A stretch of 64,000 nucleotides of DNA from Pseudobdellovibrionaceae bacterium (GTDB lineage Bacteria > Bdellovibrionota > Bdellovibrionia > Bdellovibrionales > Bdellovibrionaceae): the NCBI GenBank assembly GCA_019637875.1, contig JAHBUW010000003.1, positions 124,001 to 188,000 on the forward strand. Direction: 5' to 3'. The number at the start of each line of letters is the position of its first letter. Position 1 is the stretch's first letter. Positions 34,097-43,138 of this stretch are shown one piece after another. The notes under the pieces were generated by a model. That model ran no database searches and was not told the origin of the DNA. It worked only from the letters and a program-made list of their open reading frames with translations. The translations under genes and the position numbers were made by a program.

Positions 34097-35258
34097 AGAC
34101 GTACGAGCCGCCCTTGATCTTTTCAAGAATGATCTTCTCGGTTTTGATGGGATCGCGAGGATCGACCGAGAAGAAGGACTGTTGCTCGCAACGGATCTTC
34201 TCTTTGATCAGCCAGCGCAGGATGTCCGACAGGCCCTTGTTTTTCTTGTCCGCGAAGAAGGGATCGTTTTCCAAAGCGTCCTTCGCCTTTTTCAAGGCGC
34301 GGGCTTCCGCCGGATCGCTTTCCTTCACTTTGTAGTGAGGCAGTCCGTACTTTTTCACGTCCTCGGGCAGAACGCCCAAAAATTTCACCGACGGCGCCGA
34401 GAAGTCGGCATTCCGAATCAACGAAGCCGCCGAGCCGGCCTTCAAAGTCCGGAAGATGTTCTGCATGGTGTACGCATCGAGATCCCCGAAGAAGTACATG
34501 GGCACATCGAGCTGTTCTTGAATGAGTTTACACCAACCCCGCACGGCATTGGAGGGAACGCCCGTCGCGCCCATCAGGATGCAGTTGTTCCGGCGCGTGA
34601 AACCCATGTTTTGCAGGGTATTCGCGGTCCCTTCCGACTCGACGATCAAGCAGAAGTCGATTTTCTTTTTCGCCTTCAGCTTCAAAGACTGGGGTTTGTT
34701 CTTGGGCTGGAAGGGAGCGGTTCCCAGCGACGACAAGTCGACGGTCGCCTTTTCGCCATCCGACAGCGTTTCGGTGACGACCAGCTGCTGCGAGTAGGTC
34801 TGACCGCCGCGGTCATTGGCGAAGCAGTTCAGCTCTTCACGGTAAACGCGCAGCATGTCGCCGATGAAATCGATGATCGAGTCCGACTCGTTCTGGTCTT
34901 CGAAATCGAGAGGCTTCAGCGAAGAGTTCCCTTTGATGAGACCCTTACAGATGTAATACAGCTCACGCTTCGTATTGACCGCGCCGATGTCCAGGTTGCG
35001 CATCAGAATCTCGAGCATGAAGACGACCCGCGCGAGCTTCTGCACCGACGAAACGTTCAGCTCCGTGCGGACGACCTTGTCCCCGGGGGTCAGGTAACCG
35101 ACTTTGGGGTTGTAAAACGAGTTATCGAGGCTGGTTTTCACCGCTTCGAGAACCGGGCGCTTGGATTTTTCGAGATCGCTGAGCATGCGCTCGGCGATGA
35201 CCCGCGCCTCCTTGGGAATATCCAGGTTCAGGCTGCGGACTTGGACCAACTTTGCCAT
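34095..35258 (-). CDS. top6A: DNA topoisomerase VI subunit A (Spo11-like)
   Basis: This is the DNA-cleaving subunit of a type IIB topoisomerase. In 387 residues it has the winged-helix catalytic segment T-K-R-E-L-Y101-Y102, where one Tyr attacks DNA, and a Toprim domain with E-S-E-G (207-210) and F-F-G-D259-L-D261-A-Y for Mg2+ binding. The C-terminal helices fit Spo11/Top6A. It directly follows top6B with a 9-base gap, so the A2B2 enzyme is made from one transcript. Topoisomerase VI is typical of archaea and plants and rare in bacteria. Confidence 0.9.
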   Translation of the reverse strand: MAKLVQVRSLNLDIPKEARVIAERMLSDLEKSKRPVLEAVKTSLDNSFYNPKVGYLTPGDKVVRTELNVSSVQKLARVVFMLEILMRNLDIGAVNTKRELYYICKGLIKGNSSLKPLDFEDQNESDSIIDFIGDMLRVYREELNCFANDRGGQTYSQQLVVTETLSDGEKATVDLSSLGTAPFQPKNKPQSLKLKAKKKIDFCLIVESEGTANTLQNMGFTRRNNCILMGATGVPSNAVRGWCKLIQEQLDVPMYFFGDLDAYTMQNIFRTLKAGSAASLIRNADFSAPSVKFLGVLPEDVKKYGLPHYKVKESDPAEARALKKAKDALENDPFFADKKNKGLSDILRWLIKEKIRCEQQSFFSVDPRDPIKTEKIILEKIKGGSYV

Positions 35259-35267
35259 CTTAAATCC

Positions 35268-37025
35268 TTACTCTTTCGAGGGTTCGGTGATCGGAGCGGC
35301 GGTCTCATCGGCCGCGGGAGTTTCCACTTCCACGACCGGGGTCACCGAAATCACGTCCCGGGCTTCGACTTCGGCGCTGTCGCCGTCGTCATTTCCCAAC
35401 TTCTTCGACTCGCGCTTTTTCTGCACGTTCAACTTGTGTTCCGCTTCTTCGAGATCCGCGATCGCGGCATCGGAGTCGCGGCCCAAAAGCTTACGGAGTC
35501 CGTCTTCGGCCTTTTTCTTACGGCCGGCGCTGGACTTCGTCAGTCGAACCAGCACGTCCACCAAGATGGGGCCGAACTGTTCAATGTGGGCGAGTTTACG
35601 TTCCAAATCCGCTTCTTTCGATTCGCGTTTGATGTGGCGGGACAGCTTTTGTCCCGCTTGCATCAGGGCACGGCGGATCTCTTCGACCAGCTCTTCCGAG
35701 GCGTCGATGGTTTCTTTCGAAGCGTTTTTGAACTTAATGAACGGAGACACGATCGACACCGCGAAGATGTACGGCCCGATCGGGAGCGACTTCTTCGGTT
35801 GCGAAACGCCGTAGGACTTCCAGTTCACCGACTCAATCGCCCAGGTGATCGCGCAGCCCGATTTATCGAACTGGAGCGGCACGCGGTTCGCGAAACGCAA
35901 AAGCGTGACGGGCTCATCGGCCTCGAGGTTCCGGTTTTTGAAACGCGCCAAAGCGACTTCCACCGAGACGGGTTTGAAGTCGCAGATGGTGGGTTTACGA
36001 GTCACGACCGAGAAGAAATCGACCTCGCCCAAACGCTGGATCGACTTCGAAAGCGACTCTTCGCCCACGGTCAGAACCGATTTGGTGGAAGGCGCCATCA
36101 GCTCGGTGTTTTGCACCGCTTGGAAGATCTTTTTGTAATCGTCGTCTTTCAAACCCGTCAGCGGTTTGTCGAGCAGCGCTTTCGGCAGCCCCTTCGCGAC
36201 GAAATCCTTCAGCGTCGCGTCCGACACCCGCGAAAAGCCCGTCTTCAAGAAGTTCGCGACCGAGACTTTTCCGAACAGCGTCGCGTGGGTGATGAACTCA
36301 CCCAGTTTGAAGGTGTGGGGGTGGGGCAACGTCGCGCCCGGCAGATCGGGAACGTCGGTCGTCACCCGCTCGATGCGGACTTCTTCGTTATCGAGAAGGG
36401 TGTAGTTCAAAGTCAGGTGCGGGTTCACGAGGACCGTACCCTCGAGATAGGTGATCAAACCCCCGTCCCCGTTCAATTGCACGCGGCCGTCGATCGTGAA
36501 CTCGACCCGGGTTCCGTGGTCTTTGTTCTTCCAATCGAAGGTCTCTTTATTGCGCAAAATCCCGGTGTTCGACTTGATGTCGACGTCGACTTGACCCTTC
36601 AGGGCCTTGCGCATCTTTTCGGTTTTAGTTTGAACGAAAGCCCCTTTGGCGTTCGTCAGCTGCGCCCAAGTGGTCGCCGCGGAGATCCCGATCCCCTGCT
36701 GACCGCGTGAGCACTGGCCCTTCCCGAACTTCGACGACGCGAGGTATTCGCCGAAAACTTTGGCAAGATCGTCCGGGTCGATCCCGGGTCCGTTGTCCTC
36801 GACGACGATCTTAATCAGGTCCGTATTTTTGGTCGAACCGGTGCCTACCTTCGTGATCTGAACCCAGATTTCCGGAGGAATTCCAACCTGTTCGCACGCA
36901 TCCAAAGAGTTATCAACGGCTTCTTTTAGAGTCGTCAAAACCGCCTTCAAAGGCGACGAAAAACCGACCTGTTGCAGGTTTTTCGAGAAATATTCCGCCG
37001 TACTGCTCTTCGTAATTTTCGACAT
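35268..37025 (-). CDS. top6B: DNA topoisomerase VI subunit B
   Basis: This is the ATP-binding subunit that drives strand passage. In 585 residues it carries the GHKL ATPase motifs K-E-A-V-D-N-S-L-D-A (N-box, 34-43), E-D-N-G-P-G-I (76-82) and S-R-G-Q-Q-G-I-G-I-S-A (106-116), then a transducer-like region with G-P-Y-I-F-A. The last 80 residues are a charged, acidic tail (E-E-A-E-H-K-L…T-E-P-S-K-E) that looks like an added extension. It is followed by top6A and preceded by an HNH gene on the same strand. Confidence 0.92.
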   Translation of the reverse strand: MSKITKSSTAEYFSKNLQQVGFSSPLKAVLTTLKEAVDNSLDACEQVGIPPEIWVQITKVGTGSTKNTDLIKIVVEDNGPGIDPDDLAKVFGEYLASSKFGKGQCSRGQQGIGISAATTWAQLTNAKGAFVQTKTEKMRKALKGQVDVDIKSNTGILRNKETFDWKNKDHGTRVEFTIDGRVQLNGDGGLITYLEGTVLVNPHLTLNYTLLDNEEVRIERVTTDVPDLPGATLPHPHTFKLGEFITHATLFGKVSVANFLKTGFSRVSDATLKDFVAKGLPKALLDKPLTGLKDDDYKKIFQAVQNTELMAPSTKSVLTVGEESLSKSIQRLGEVDFFSVVTRKPTICDFKPVSVEVALARFKNRNLEADEPVTLLRFANRVPLQFDKSGCAITWAIESVNWKSYGVSQPKKSLPIGPYIFAVSIVSPFIKFKNASKETIDASEELVEEIRRALMQAGQKLSRHIKRESKEADLERKLAHIEQFGPILVDVLVRLTKSSAGRKKKAEDGLRKLLGRDSDAAIADLEEAEHKLNVQKKRESKKLGNDDGDSAEVEARDVISVTPVVEVETPAADETAAPITEPSKE

Positions 37026-37076
37026 ACTTTTTTTAAGATTCGGAAAACGGGCGAAAAAGGCAACCTAAAGATGGAT

Positions 37077-37379
37077 TCAGTTTTGCCCTGTCGAGTCATT
37101 TTCGAGCTCTTGGAAGTACTCGGCGGCGAGGCGATGCCCCTTTCTATTGTTACATTCCTTGCAACAGGGGACGCAGTTTTTCTTCGTGGATTTACCCCCG
37201 CGGATGACCGGGAGCAGATGGTCCATTGTCAGAGTGTGTGCCGGGAACTTCTGCTTGCAGTAGTGGCACAGGCCGGGACCGATCTGTTGACGCCACCACT
37301 GGCTGGCCCGCAGCTCACGGGCTTTCGCTTTTTCGCGGCGTTGATGGTCTTCCGGAGCGGGAGTGAAGAAAAGAGTCAC
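37077..37379 (-). CDS. HNH endonuclease family protein
   Basis: GTG 37379 gives 100 residues. A complete zinc-stabilised HNH module is present: C-H-Y-C, T-M-D-H-L-L-P-V-I-R-G-G, C-V-P-C-C-K-E-C-N-N-R-K-G. Such small HNH proteins are nickases or endonucleases, often of unknown target. No signal peptide is seen. It is 51 bases upstream of top6B on the same strand, which may be cotranscription. Confidence 0.85.
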   Translation of the reverse strand: MTLFFTPAPEDHQRREKAKARELRASQWWRQQIGPGLCHYCKQKFPAHTLTMDHLLPVIRGGKSTKKNCVPCCKECNNRKGHRLAAEYFQELENDSTGQN

Positions 37380-37427
37380 GCCCCGCTTCTTAACGTAAAG
37401 AACGCAGGGGCGTCAAACGACGCCTGC

Positions 37428-38357
37428 CTAGTTGTAGTCCAAATCACGGGGGGACACGGGCGCTTCAAACGCGCTTTCCTCGGCACCGAACTTCACGATG
37501 AGCTGATTCTTACGCGTATCCACGCGCACGATCACGCCCTCCCAGTAAGTCCGGCGATGATAAACGGCCTGACCGACGCAGAAATTCTGCAGGCAGCGCG
37601 CCGCTTGAACGCGGGGCTCTTCCTTCTTCGGTTTGGTCTCGATCACCGTCACCGAAGGACTAGTTTCGCGACGTTGGGTCGGCGTTTCTTCACGGCGCAC
37701 GACGGGACGCTGTTCCTCCGGAGTGACCGGAGGCAGCTCACGGCGCTCGACGTCCACGGGACGGGGGATCGGGATCACGGGACGGATATCCACAGGTTGC
37801 CCTTCCGAGGTCCCTTCTTTCGGTTCGGTCACGCCGACCGAGGGCGCGGTCTCGCGAACGCCACCGACTTTCGAAGCGTCGAAGCCCGCGTAAACGCCGT
37901 TCAGCTTCAGTTCGTCGGCGGCACCGGTCACGATCTGCAAATTGCGCAGACGAACGCCCGCGACGATCACGAGTTCGGCCGCCTTCAAACCGCGCTCGAA
38001 GTTCACGAGTTCGACGCGCTGAAAGCCCTCGTTCGAATCGTAGATTGCGGGATCGGTGTCCACGCGCTGGATGTCCACGAAGCGCGCCGAGCCTTGCTCG
38101 CGCTGCACTTTCAACATGATCTGGCCGCCGCCCAAGCGCGACTTCGCCTCGACTTGGATCGATTTGATTTCAAGCTTGGCGGCGGGATGCTGTTTCTTGA
38201 GTTCCGCGGCGAGATCGATCTGCATGATGACCCGGCCGCCTTCGTTCACGACCTTCACGTTCTGATCGTTCAGCTGCAGCGGCAAACCTTGCGCCCCCGC
38301 CACCGACGTCGCCAGCACGGAACCCAGCAGTAATCCCGAAAGAAGGATCGTTTTCAT
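37428..38357 (-). CDS. Exported protein with Pro/Arg-rich linker and C-terminal SH3/Tudor-like domain
   Basis: The protein has 309 residues. A signal peptide (cleavage near V-A-G-A/Q) is followed by a beta-rich region (about 25-170), a Pro/Glu/Arg linker (175-245) and a C-terminal segment of about 60 residues with C-x-x-x-x-C-V-G-Q-A-V-Y, Y-W-E-G-V-I-V-R-V-D and L-I-V-K-F-G, like small SH3/Tudor-type barrels. It starts one base after the next gene stops (38359-40380) and is cotranscribed with it. Confidence 0.7.
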   Translation of the reverse strand: MKTILLSGLLLGSVLATSVAGAQGLPLQLNDQNVKVVNEGGRVIMQIDLAAELKKQHPAAKLEIKSIQVEAKSRLGGGQIMLKVQREQGSARFVDIQRVDTDPAIYDSNEGFQRVELVNFERGLKAAELVIVAGVRLRNLQIVTGAADELKLNGVYAGFDASKVGGVRETAPSVGVTEPKEGTSEGQPVDIRPVIPIPRPVDVERRELPPVTPEEQRPVVRREETPTQRRETSPSVTVIETKPKKEEPRVQAARCLQNFCVGQAVYHRRTYWEGVIVRVDTRKNQLIVKFGAEESAFEAPVSPRDLDYN

Positions 38358-38358
38358 G

Positions 38359-40380
38359 TCACAATCCTTTCAGGATCTGGAAGAGGTTGAAGGAACTTTC
38401 GTTCACACGGTTGTCGACCTTCTTGTCGGCCTCCATGCGGCGCAGCTCATCCAGGGTGTAACCCATGACTTCCGATGTATCGCGCTCGGTGCGGTTGCGC
38501 AGAAACTGGGTCAAACGGTGGAATTCCGCTTCGTCGCCTTCGGACAAACAGTCTTTCATCTCGGTGGACGAGGTCGCGCCCCAACGGCGCTCGATGCACA
38601 TGTAGGGATCGAAAGACATCTTCGAGATGCGCGACAACGCGACTTCAAACGGCAAGCGCACGTCGACGCCGCCCGAGGTCTTGTACTTGATCTCGCACGA
38701 GCGCGAGACGTCCGCATAAATCGCCAAGAAGTCGGACTTCAGATCCAAAAGCTTGTTCTTGATATCCGCGGGCGTCTTCATGGGGCGGCCCGGCTGGTAG
38801 CTGTAGGTCGGATCTTTCTTCACGACCACGCTCATGAAGTGCTTCGCCAGCGCGGTGATGTTGCCGATGCGCGCGCGAATGCGGATGTCCCGGCCCGGGG
38901 ACGAGTAGGACTCCCACTCCCCGCTCGCGCCGTAGATGTTGCGGGGGTAGACGCCGGGATGGCCTTTTTTATCGATGGACGCGTTGATCGCGGCGAGCAC
39001 CGAGTTCTCGCGGCCGCGCAAATCTTCGCAGAGGGCGTTCACTTCCGTGCGGAAAGAGTCGATGGGATCGACCGTTTTTCCGTGCGACACTTGATAGCGG
39101 ACGTAGTCGAAATAGTCGACTTCCACCTGACCGATGAAGAACTTGCCTTTACGGTAGTCCCCGTCCGCGGCGGGGCGGTTACCGCGGTACTGTTCATCCG
39201 AGTAGTCGCAGGGCCAAACTTGTTCGCCGTGCACGCAGTTCTGAATTTCCGAGTCGGACAAGAAACGGTGATACGCCTGGCGGATCACGCCCGATTCATC
39301 GGGACGCGCTTCGAACCACTCCGTTTGTCCCAGCCAATTCTGCTGGTTCTGCATCAAAACGAAGGGACGCCAATTCTTGAAGCCGCCGCCCATGAAGGGG
39401 TTGCCGCGGCTGTAGTCGCGGCCGAATTGTCCGCGCGTGATCGAATTGTCGGGGTGGGCGTCGATGAAATGGATGCCGCCCTTCTCGTCGACTTTGTAAA
39501 CGATGGCCGCGTGGCCGGCGGGTTTGTACAGGATCGTGCCGGGACCGATGGTCTCTTTTTGAATTTTCGGCGAGTAGAAATCGCTTTCCACGGGCGCGCC
39601 GGTCGTCTCGAACATCCGGTAGGTCCCGGTCGAAACCGTATCGCGGATGTAGCGCACCATCGTGAAAAAGTTCCGGCTGTCGCCCGCCGACGAGGGCGTC
39701 TCCAGGCGCGCGCGCGGCATGTTGCCGTTCCACGTGTAACGGGCGTCCCGCAGAAGCTTATCGAATTCGTCGAGCTTTTCGGCCATTTTGACCGGGTCGT
39801 TTTTGAACTGCTCTTCCAGGGCTTTACGCGAATTCTGCTGGCGCTGACGGATGTCCTCGGTCAGGGCGCGGGCGTTGAAGCTCGTCACGAACGAGAACGG
39901 CAGTCCCTTTTTATAAGAGTAGTAAGCACGCAGGAAATAGGGGAAATCCGCGCAGTCCGCGTAGAAAGCCGCCCGGGTATCCCACTCGCTCCACAGGGTA
40001 TTGGAGGCCGGATTTTTCAGGCACTTTTCGAGGGTATTGCACTTCGATTCGCCCATGGTCTGCAGGAAGCGGTTGAATTCGACTTCGTCCTGCGGCGTCC
40101 AACGCGACCGGCGCACGTTCCAATCCGAACGGGGTTGCGCGGGTACGCAGGCCAGGAATTTCGATTGGGAAAGCTCGAAGATTTTCACTTTACGGCCGTT
40201 GATGTCGGCCTCTTCCACCTTCATGGTGGGGCAATAAACCTTGGGGTCCTTGCTTTTCGCCGGGTCCTCGGCTTCGGGCAGGGGGTTCGCTTGGGCCAGC
40301 GCGGTCGAGCTGACGACGGCCGGCAGACCGATCGAACAGAGCGCGAAAATAAGCGTTCCGACTCCCTTTTTCCCGAGCAT
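38359..40380 (-). CDS. Exported NlpC/P60- or CHAP-like enzyme (candidate)
   Basis: ATG 40380 has GGAGG upstream and gives 673 residues with a signal peptide (cleavage near A-L-A/Q). Around residue 142 D-C-A-D-F-P-Y-F-L-R-A-Y-Y has the shape of an NlpC/P60 nucleophile segment; around residue 289 G-H-A-A-I-V-Y-K-V and around 306 I-D-A-H-P-D could supply the His partners. That would make it a peptidoglycan hydrolase or amidase; this is inference from the motif shape. The remaining 350 residues are helical and unknown. It is the first gene of a pair with 37428-38357. Confidence 0.6.
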   Translation of the reverse strand: MLGKKGVGTLIFALCSIGLPAVVSSTALAQANPLPEAEDPAKSKDPKVYCPTMKVEEADINGRKVKIFELSQSKFLACVPAQPRSDWNVRRSRWTPQDEVEFNRFLQTMGESKCNTLEKCLKNPASNTLWSEWDTRAAFYADCADFPYFLRAYYSYKKGLPFSFVTSFNARALTEDIRQRQQNSRKALEEQFKNDPVKMAEKLDEFDKLLRDARYTWNGNMPRARLETPSSAGDSRNFFTMVRYIRDTVSTGTYRMFETTGAPVESDFYSPKIQKETIGPGTILYKPAGHAAIVYKVDEKGGIHFIDAHPDNSITRGQFGRDYSRGNPFMGGGFKNWRPFVLMQNQQNWLGQTEWFEARPDESGVIRQAYHRFLSDSEIQNCVHGEQVWPCDYSDEQYRGNRPAADGDYRKGKFFIGQVEVDYFDYVRYQVSHGKTVDPIDSFRTEVNALCEDLRGRENSVLAAINASIDKKGHPGVYPRNIYGASGEWESYSSPGRDIRIRARIGNITALAKHFMSVVVKKDPTYSYQPGRPMKTPADIKNKLLDLKSDFLAIYADVSRSCEIKYKTSGGVDVRLPFEVALSRISKMSFDPYMCIERRWGATSSTEMKDCLSEGDEAEFHRLTQFLRNRTERDTSEVMGYTLDELRRMEADKKVDNRVNESSFNLFQILKGL

Positions 40381-40551
40381 GCGGCCTCCAACGGCCTTTA
40401 AAGCGAAGCCCGTGCCCGCGGCCGTCCCGGTGGATGTGAAAATATTCAGGTCTGGGCCCCGCGGACTGTCCACGAACTAGCCAGCACGCTCAAAGGGGGC
40501 ACGGTCCGCGCGCGTCTTTACATTCCCCTTCAATCCCTTTAGAAAAGCCCC

Positions 40552-40782
40552 ATGACCCAAGAGAGCATGACCGCCCGCCTGACCGCCGCTTATCCCGACG
40601 CGAACATTGAAGTTTTCGATCTCAACGGACAAGGTTCGTACTGGGAAGTGACGATCGAATCCTCCGCATTCAAGGGCCAAAACCGCGTGCAACAACACCA
40701 GGCCGTGATGAGCGTCTTCGCGCCGGAACTGAAAACCGGCGAAGTGCACGCGCTCTCCATCAAAACTAAAATCAAAGACTAA
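40552..40782 (+). CDS. BolA family protein
   Basis: The protein has 76 residues, the size of the family. The fold is recognisable by I-E-V-F-D-L-N-G near residue 19, Y-W-E-V-T-I-E-S-S-A-F and R-V-Q-Q-H49-Q-A-V, where the conserved His helps bind a shared [2Fe-2S] cluster. BolA proteins work with monothiol glutaredoxins in iron-sulphur trafficking, and a CGFS glutaredoxin gene follows 12 bases downstream. No ribosome binding site is clear. Confidence 0.9.
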   Translation: MTQESMTARLTAAYPDANIEVFDLNGQGSYWEVTIESSAFKGQNRVQQHQAVMSVFAPELKTGEVHALSIKTKIKD

Positions 40783-40794
40783 AGCGAGGTCCGT

Positions 40795-41100
40795 ATGGAA
40801 ACCAAAGAACGTATCGAGCAGATTTTGAACGAAAACCCCGTCGTCCTTTTCATGAAGGGCAACGCGCAGTTCCCGATGTGCGGCTTCTCGGCGCGCGCGA
40901 CGGCGATCTTGCAAGACATCGGCATCAACTTCCACACCGTCAACGTCCTTGAGGATCAAGAGATCCGTGAAGGCATCAAAGCCTACGGCAATTGGCCGAC
41001 GATCCCTCAGCTCTACGTCGACAAACAACTCGTCGGCGGATCGGACATCATGATGGAGATGTACCAATCGGGCGAGCTGCAAGGCCTCCTGAAGAAATGA
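40795..41100 (+). CDS. grxD: Monothiol glutaredoxin (Grx4 type)
   Basis: The protein has 101 residues. It has the CGFS active site (C29-G-F-S), the upstream K21-G for glutathione, W-P-T-I-P-Q-L-Y and G-G-S-D. Such proteins bind a [2Fe-2S] cluster with glutathione and deliver it, often together with BolA. GCGAGGT lies before ATG 40795. It forms a pair with the BolA gene. Confidence 0.95.
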   Translation: METKERIEQILNENPVVLFMKGNAQFPMCGFSARATAILQDIGINFHTVNVLEDQEIREGIKAYGNWPTIPQLYVDKQLVGGSDIMMEMYQSGELQGLLKK

Positions 41101-41113
41101 AGGCCGCGGTAAC

Positions 41114-41347
41114 ATGAAGGTGAACTTGGCCCGCTGGGACCGGGCACTTCGTTACGGATTCGGTTTCCTGCTCACCCTGTGGGCCGCCGCGGGCGGTCCG
41201 TGGTGGGCGTGGATCGGATTTTACCTGATCGCCTCGGCCAGCTGGGGTCTTTGTCCGATCTACGTCATGATGAATGTCCGCACCGCGCCCTCGGATCGGC
41301 GCCGTTCCAACGAAGACCTCGAAGATCTCTCCACCGGAAGGAACTAA
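41114..41347 (+). CDS. DUF2892-like small membrane protein
   Basis: The protein has 77 residues with two transmembrane helices separated by a short W-A-W turn. R-W-D-R-A-L-R-Y-G-F-G near the start and W-G-L-C-P-I-Y match the DUF2892 (YgaP C-terminal) pattern, whose members are inner-membrane proteins sometimes fused to rhodanese domains. The C-terminal tail is short and acidic. It is 14 bases after grxD and 4 bases before the FAD gene. Confidence 0.78.
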   Translation: MKVNLARWDRALRYGFGFLLTLWAAAGGPWWAWIGFYLIASASWGLCPIYVMMNVRTAPSDRRRSNEDLEDLSTGRN

Positions 41348-41350
41348 ACC

Positions 41351-42730
41351 TTGAGTTCACTCGCCGACTTCCTGCGCCCGGAACAAATCAAAACCGACCG
41401 CGAAAGCCTGATGTATTACGGCCGCGATTGGACGACCTACTACGATATCAAAGCGCAAGCGATCGTCTTTCCCGAAAAGCTCGACGACGTCGTGAACTTG
41501 GTGAAGTGGGCGCGCGCGACGAAAACCGCGCTCGTCCCCTCGGGGGGACGCACGGGACTCAGCGGCGCCGCCGTCGCGACCAATAACGAAGTCGTCGTGA
41601 GCTTCGAGCGGATGAATAAAATCCGCGACTTCAACGAGTTCGACCAGACCGTCGTCGTCGAACCCGGCGTCGTCACCGAGCAGCTGCAGAACTTCGCGAC
41701 CGAAAAAGGGTATCTGTATCCCGTCGATTTCGCGGCGCGCGGCTCTTCGCAAATTGGCGGCAATATCGCGACCAACGCGGGCGGCATTAAGGTCGTTCGC
41801 TATGGCATGACCCGCGAATGGGTCCTGGGACTGAAGGTCGTGACCGGTGCGGGCGAGGTTCTCGATCTCAACAAAGGCCTCATCAAAAACGCGACCGGCT
41901 TCGACCTGCGCCAGCTTTTCGTCGGCAGCGAGGGCGTCTTGGGTTTCGTCGTCGAAGCGACCATGAAGCTCACCCCCACGCCTCCCCGCGCGCAAGTGCT
42001 GCTGCTGGGACTCTCGGGTCTGGAAACATTGATGCCGGTCTTCGGCCTTCTGAAAAAGGGCCTTAGCCTGACCGCGTTCGAGATGTTCTCGCGCCAGGCG
42101 CTCGACATCGTGATGGAGCATCACGTCCTGCCCGATCCGTTGGGCGAAAACTGCCCTTACTACGTGGTCGCCGAATTCGAAAGCCCCGGCGAAGACTCCG
42201 AGGCGCGCGCGCTGGAGCTTTTCGAAAAAGGCGTCGAAGAGGGCTGGATCAAGGACGGCGCGCTTTCGCAATCCAACGAACAGGCGAAAACCTTCTGGAA
42301 GTACCGCGAGGACATCAGCGAATCGCTCGCGAAGTTCTCGCCCTACAAAAACGACATCTCGGTGAAGACGTCGGAAGTGCCGTCCTGCCTGACGCAGCTC
42401 GATCTGCTTTTGAAACAAGCCTACCCCACCTGGCGCGTGATCTGGTTCGGCCACTTGGGCGACGGCAATTTGCACATCAACATCCTGCGCCCCGATGGAC
42501 TTTCGAAAGAAGAGTTCGTGAAGGAGTGCCAGAAGGTCGACGTGCTCGTGTTCGAAACCGTGCGCAAACACGAGGGCGCCATCTCGGCGGAGCACGGGGT
42601 CGGACTTTCCAAGAAACCCTTCCTCAACTTTACCCGTTCCGAGGCCGAAATCGCGCTGATGCGCCAGATCAAATCGGTCTTTGATCCGGATGGCATCATG
42701 AATCCCGGCAAAGTCTTTGATTTGAAATAG
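41351..42730 (+). CDS. FAD-linked oxidoreductase, glycolate oxidase/D-lactate dehydrogenase family
   Basis: TTG 41351 has GGAAGG upstream and gives 459 residues. The PCMH-type FAD domain shows P-S-G-G-R-T-G-L-S-G-A-A and G-G-N-I-A-T-N-A-G-G. The C-terminal half has the catalytic cap motifs W-F-G-H-L-G-D-G-N-L-H-I-N-I-L and E-H-G-V-G-L-S-K-K. It oxidises a D-2-hydroxy acid (glycolate, D-lactate or D-2-hydroxyglutarate); the substrate cannot be fixed from sequence. No glcE or glcF is nearby. Confidence 0.93.
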   Translation: MSSLADFLRPEQIKTDRESLMYYGRDWTTYYDIKAQAIVFPEKLDDVVNLVKWARATKTALVPSGGRTGLSGAAVATNNEVVVSFERMNKIRDFNEFDQTVVVEPGVVTEQLQNFATEKGYLYPVDFAARGSSQIGGNIATNAGGIKVVRYGMTREWVLGLKVVTGAGEVLDLNKGLIKNATGFDLRQLFVGSEGVLGFVVEATMKLTPTPPRAQVLLLGLSGLETLMPVFGLLKKGLSLTAFEMFSRQALDIVMEHHVLPDPLGENCPYYVVAEFESPGEDSEARALELFEKGVEEGWIKDGALSQSNEQAKTFWKYREDISESLAKFSPYKNDISVKTSEVPSCLTQLDLLLKQAYPTWRVIWFGHLGDGNLHINILRPDGLSKEEFVKECQKVDVLVFETVRKHEGAISAEHGVGLSKKPFLNFTRSEAEIALMRQIKSVFDPDGIMNPGKVFDLK

Positions 42731-42773
42731 CCTCTGGGCGGACAATCGGGGCGACAGATTCAAGGAGGATCGC

Positions 42774-43130
42774 ATGTCGTTGATGACACTCGCTGCCGGC
42801 GCTTTGATCGGCTCCATCCTGACGGTGACTTTGCTCGCGACGGGTCTTCCCCTGCGGGCGATGGCGCAGACCAAAGACTACACCAAAGTTCCCGGCACCG
42901 AAGGCGTGCGGATTTTGAACGTCGATCCCGGTAGCGTTTTCGAAGCCATGAAAGTCGAAGAGGGCGACGTCCTTCTCGAGGTCGACGCCCAACGCGTGAA
43001 ACGCATCCAAGAAATCGAAGAGATCTTCCGCGACATCACGCCGGGCCGCAAAGTGAAGTACAAGGTCGAGCACGAAGGCAAAGTCGAAGAGCGCGAGATG
43101 GAATACCAAGCGCCCAAAAAGAAAAAGTAG
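42774..43130 (+). CDS. Membrane-anchored or exported PDZ-domain protein
   Basis: ATG 42774 follows AAGGAGG. The protein has 118 residues with an N-terminal hydrophobic segment (about 5-29) that is either a signal anchor or a cleavable signal (M-A-Q/T). The rest is a PDZ core: V-R-I-L-N-V-D-P-G-S-V-F, G-D-V-L-L-E-V-D, R-V-K-R-I-Q-E-I-E-E and K-Y-K-V-E-H. The C-terminus is basic (P-K-K-K-K). Probably a periplasmic scaffold. Confidence 0.8.
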   Translation: MSLMTLAAGALIGSILTVTLLATGLPLRAMAQTKDYTKVPGTEGVRILNVDPGSVFEAMKVEEGDVLLEVDAQRVKRIQEIEEIFRDITPGRKVKYKVEHEGKVEEREMEYQAPKKKK

Positions 43131-43138
43131 ACCTGACG

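Noticed and set aside
34182-36710. An 842-codon open frame on the plus strand
   Set aside because: It lies opposite the topoisomerase VI subunit genes, has no start site and its sequence is an antisense shadow of them.
38356-40401. A 681-codon plus-strand frame
   Set aside because: It is antisense to the NlpC/P60-like gene pair and lacks a signal peptide or motif.
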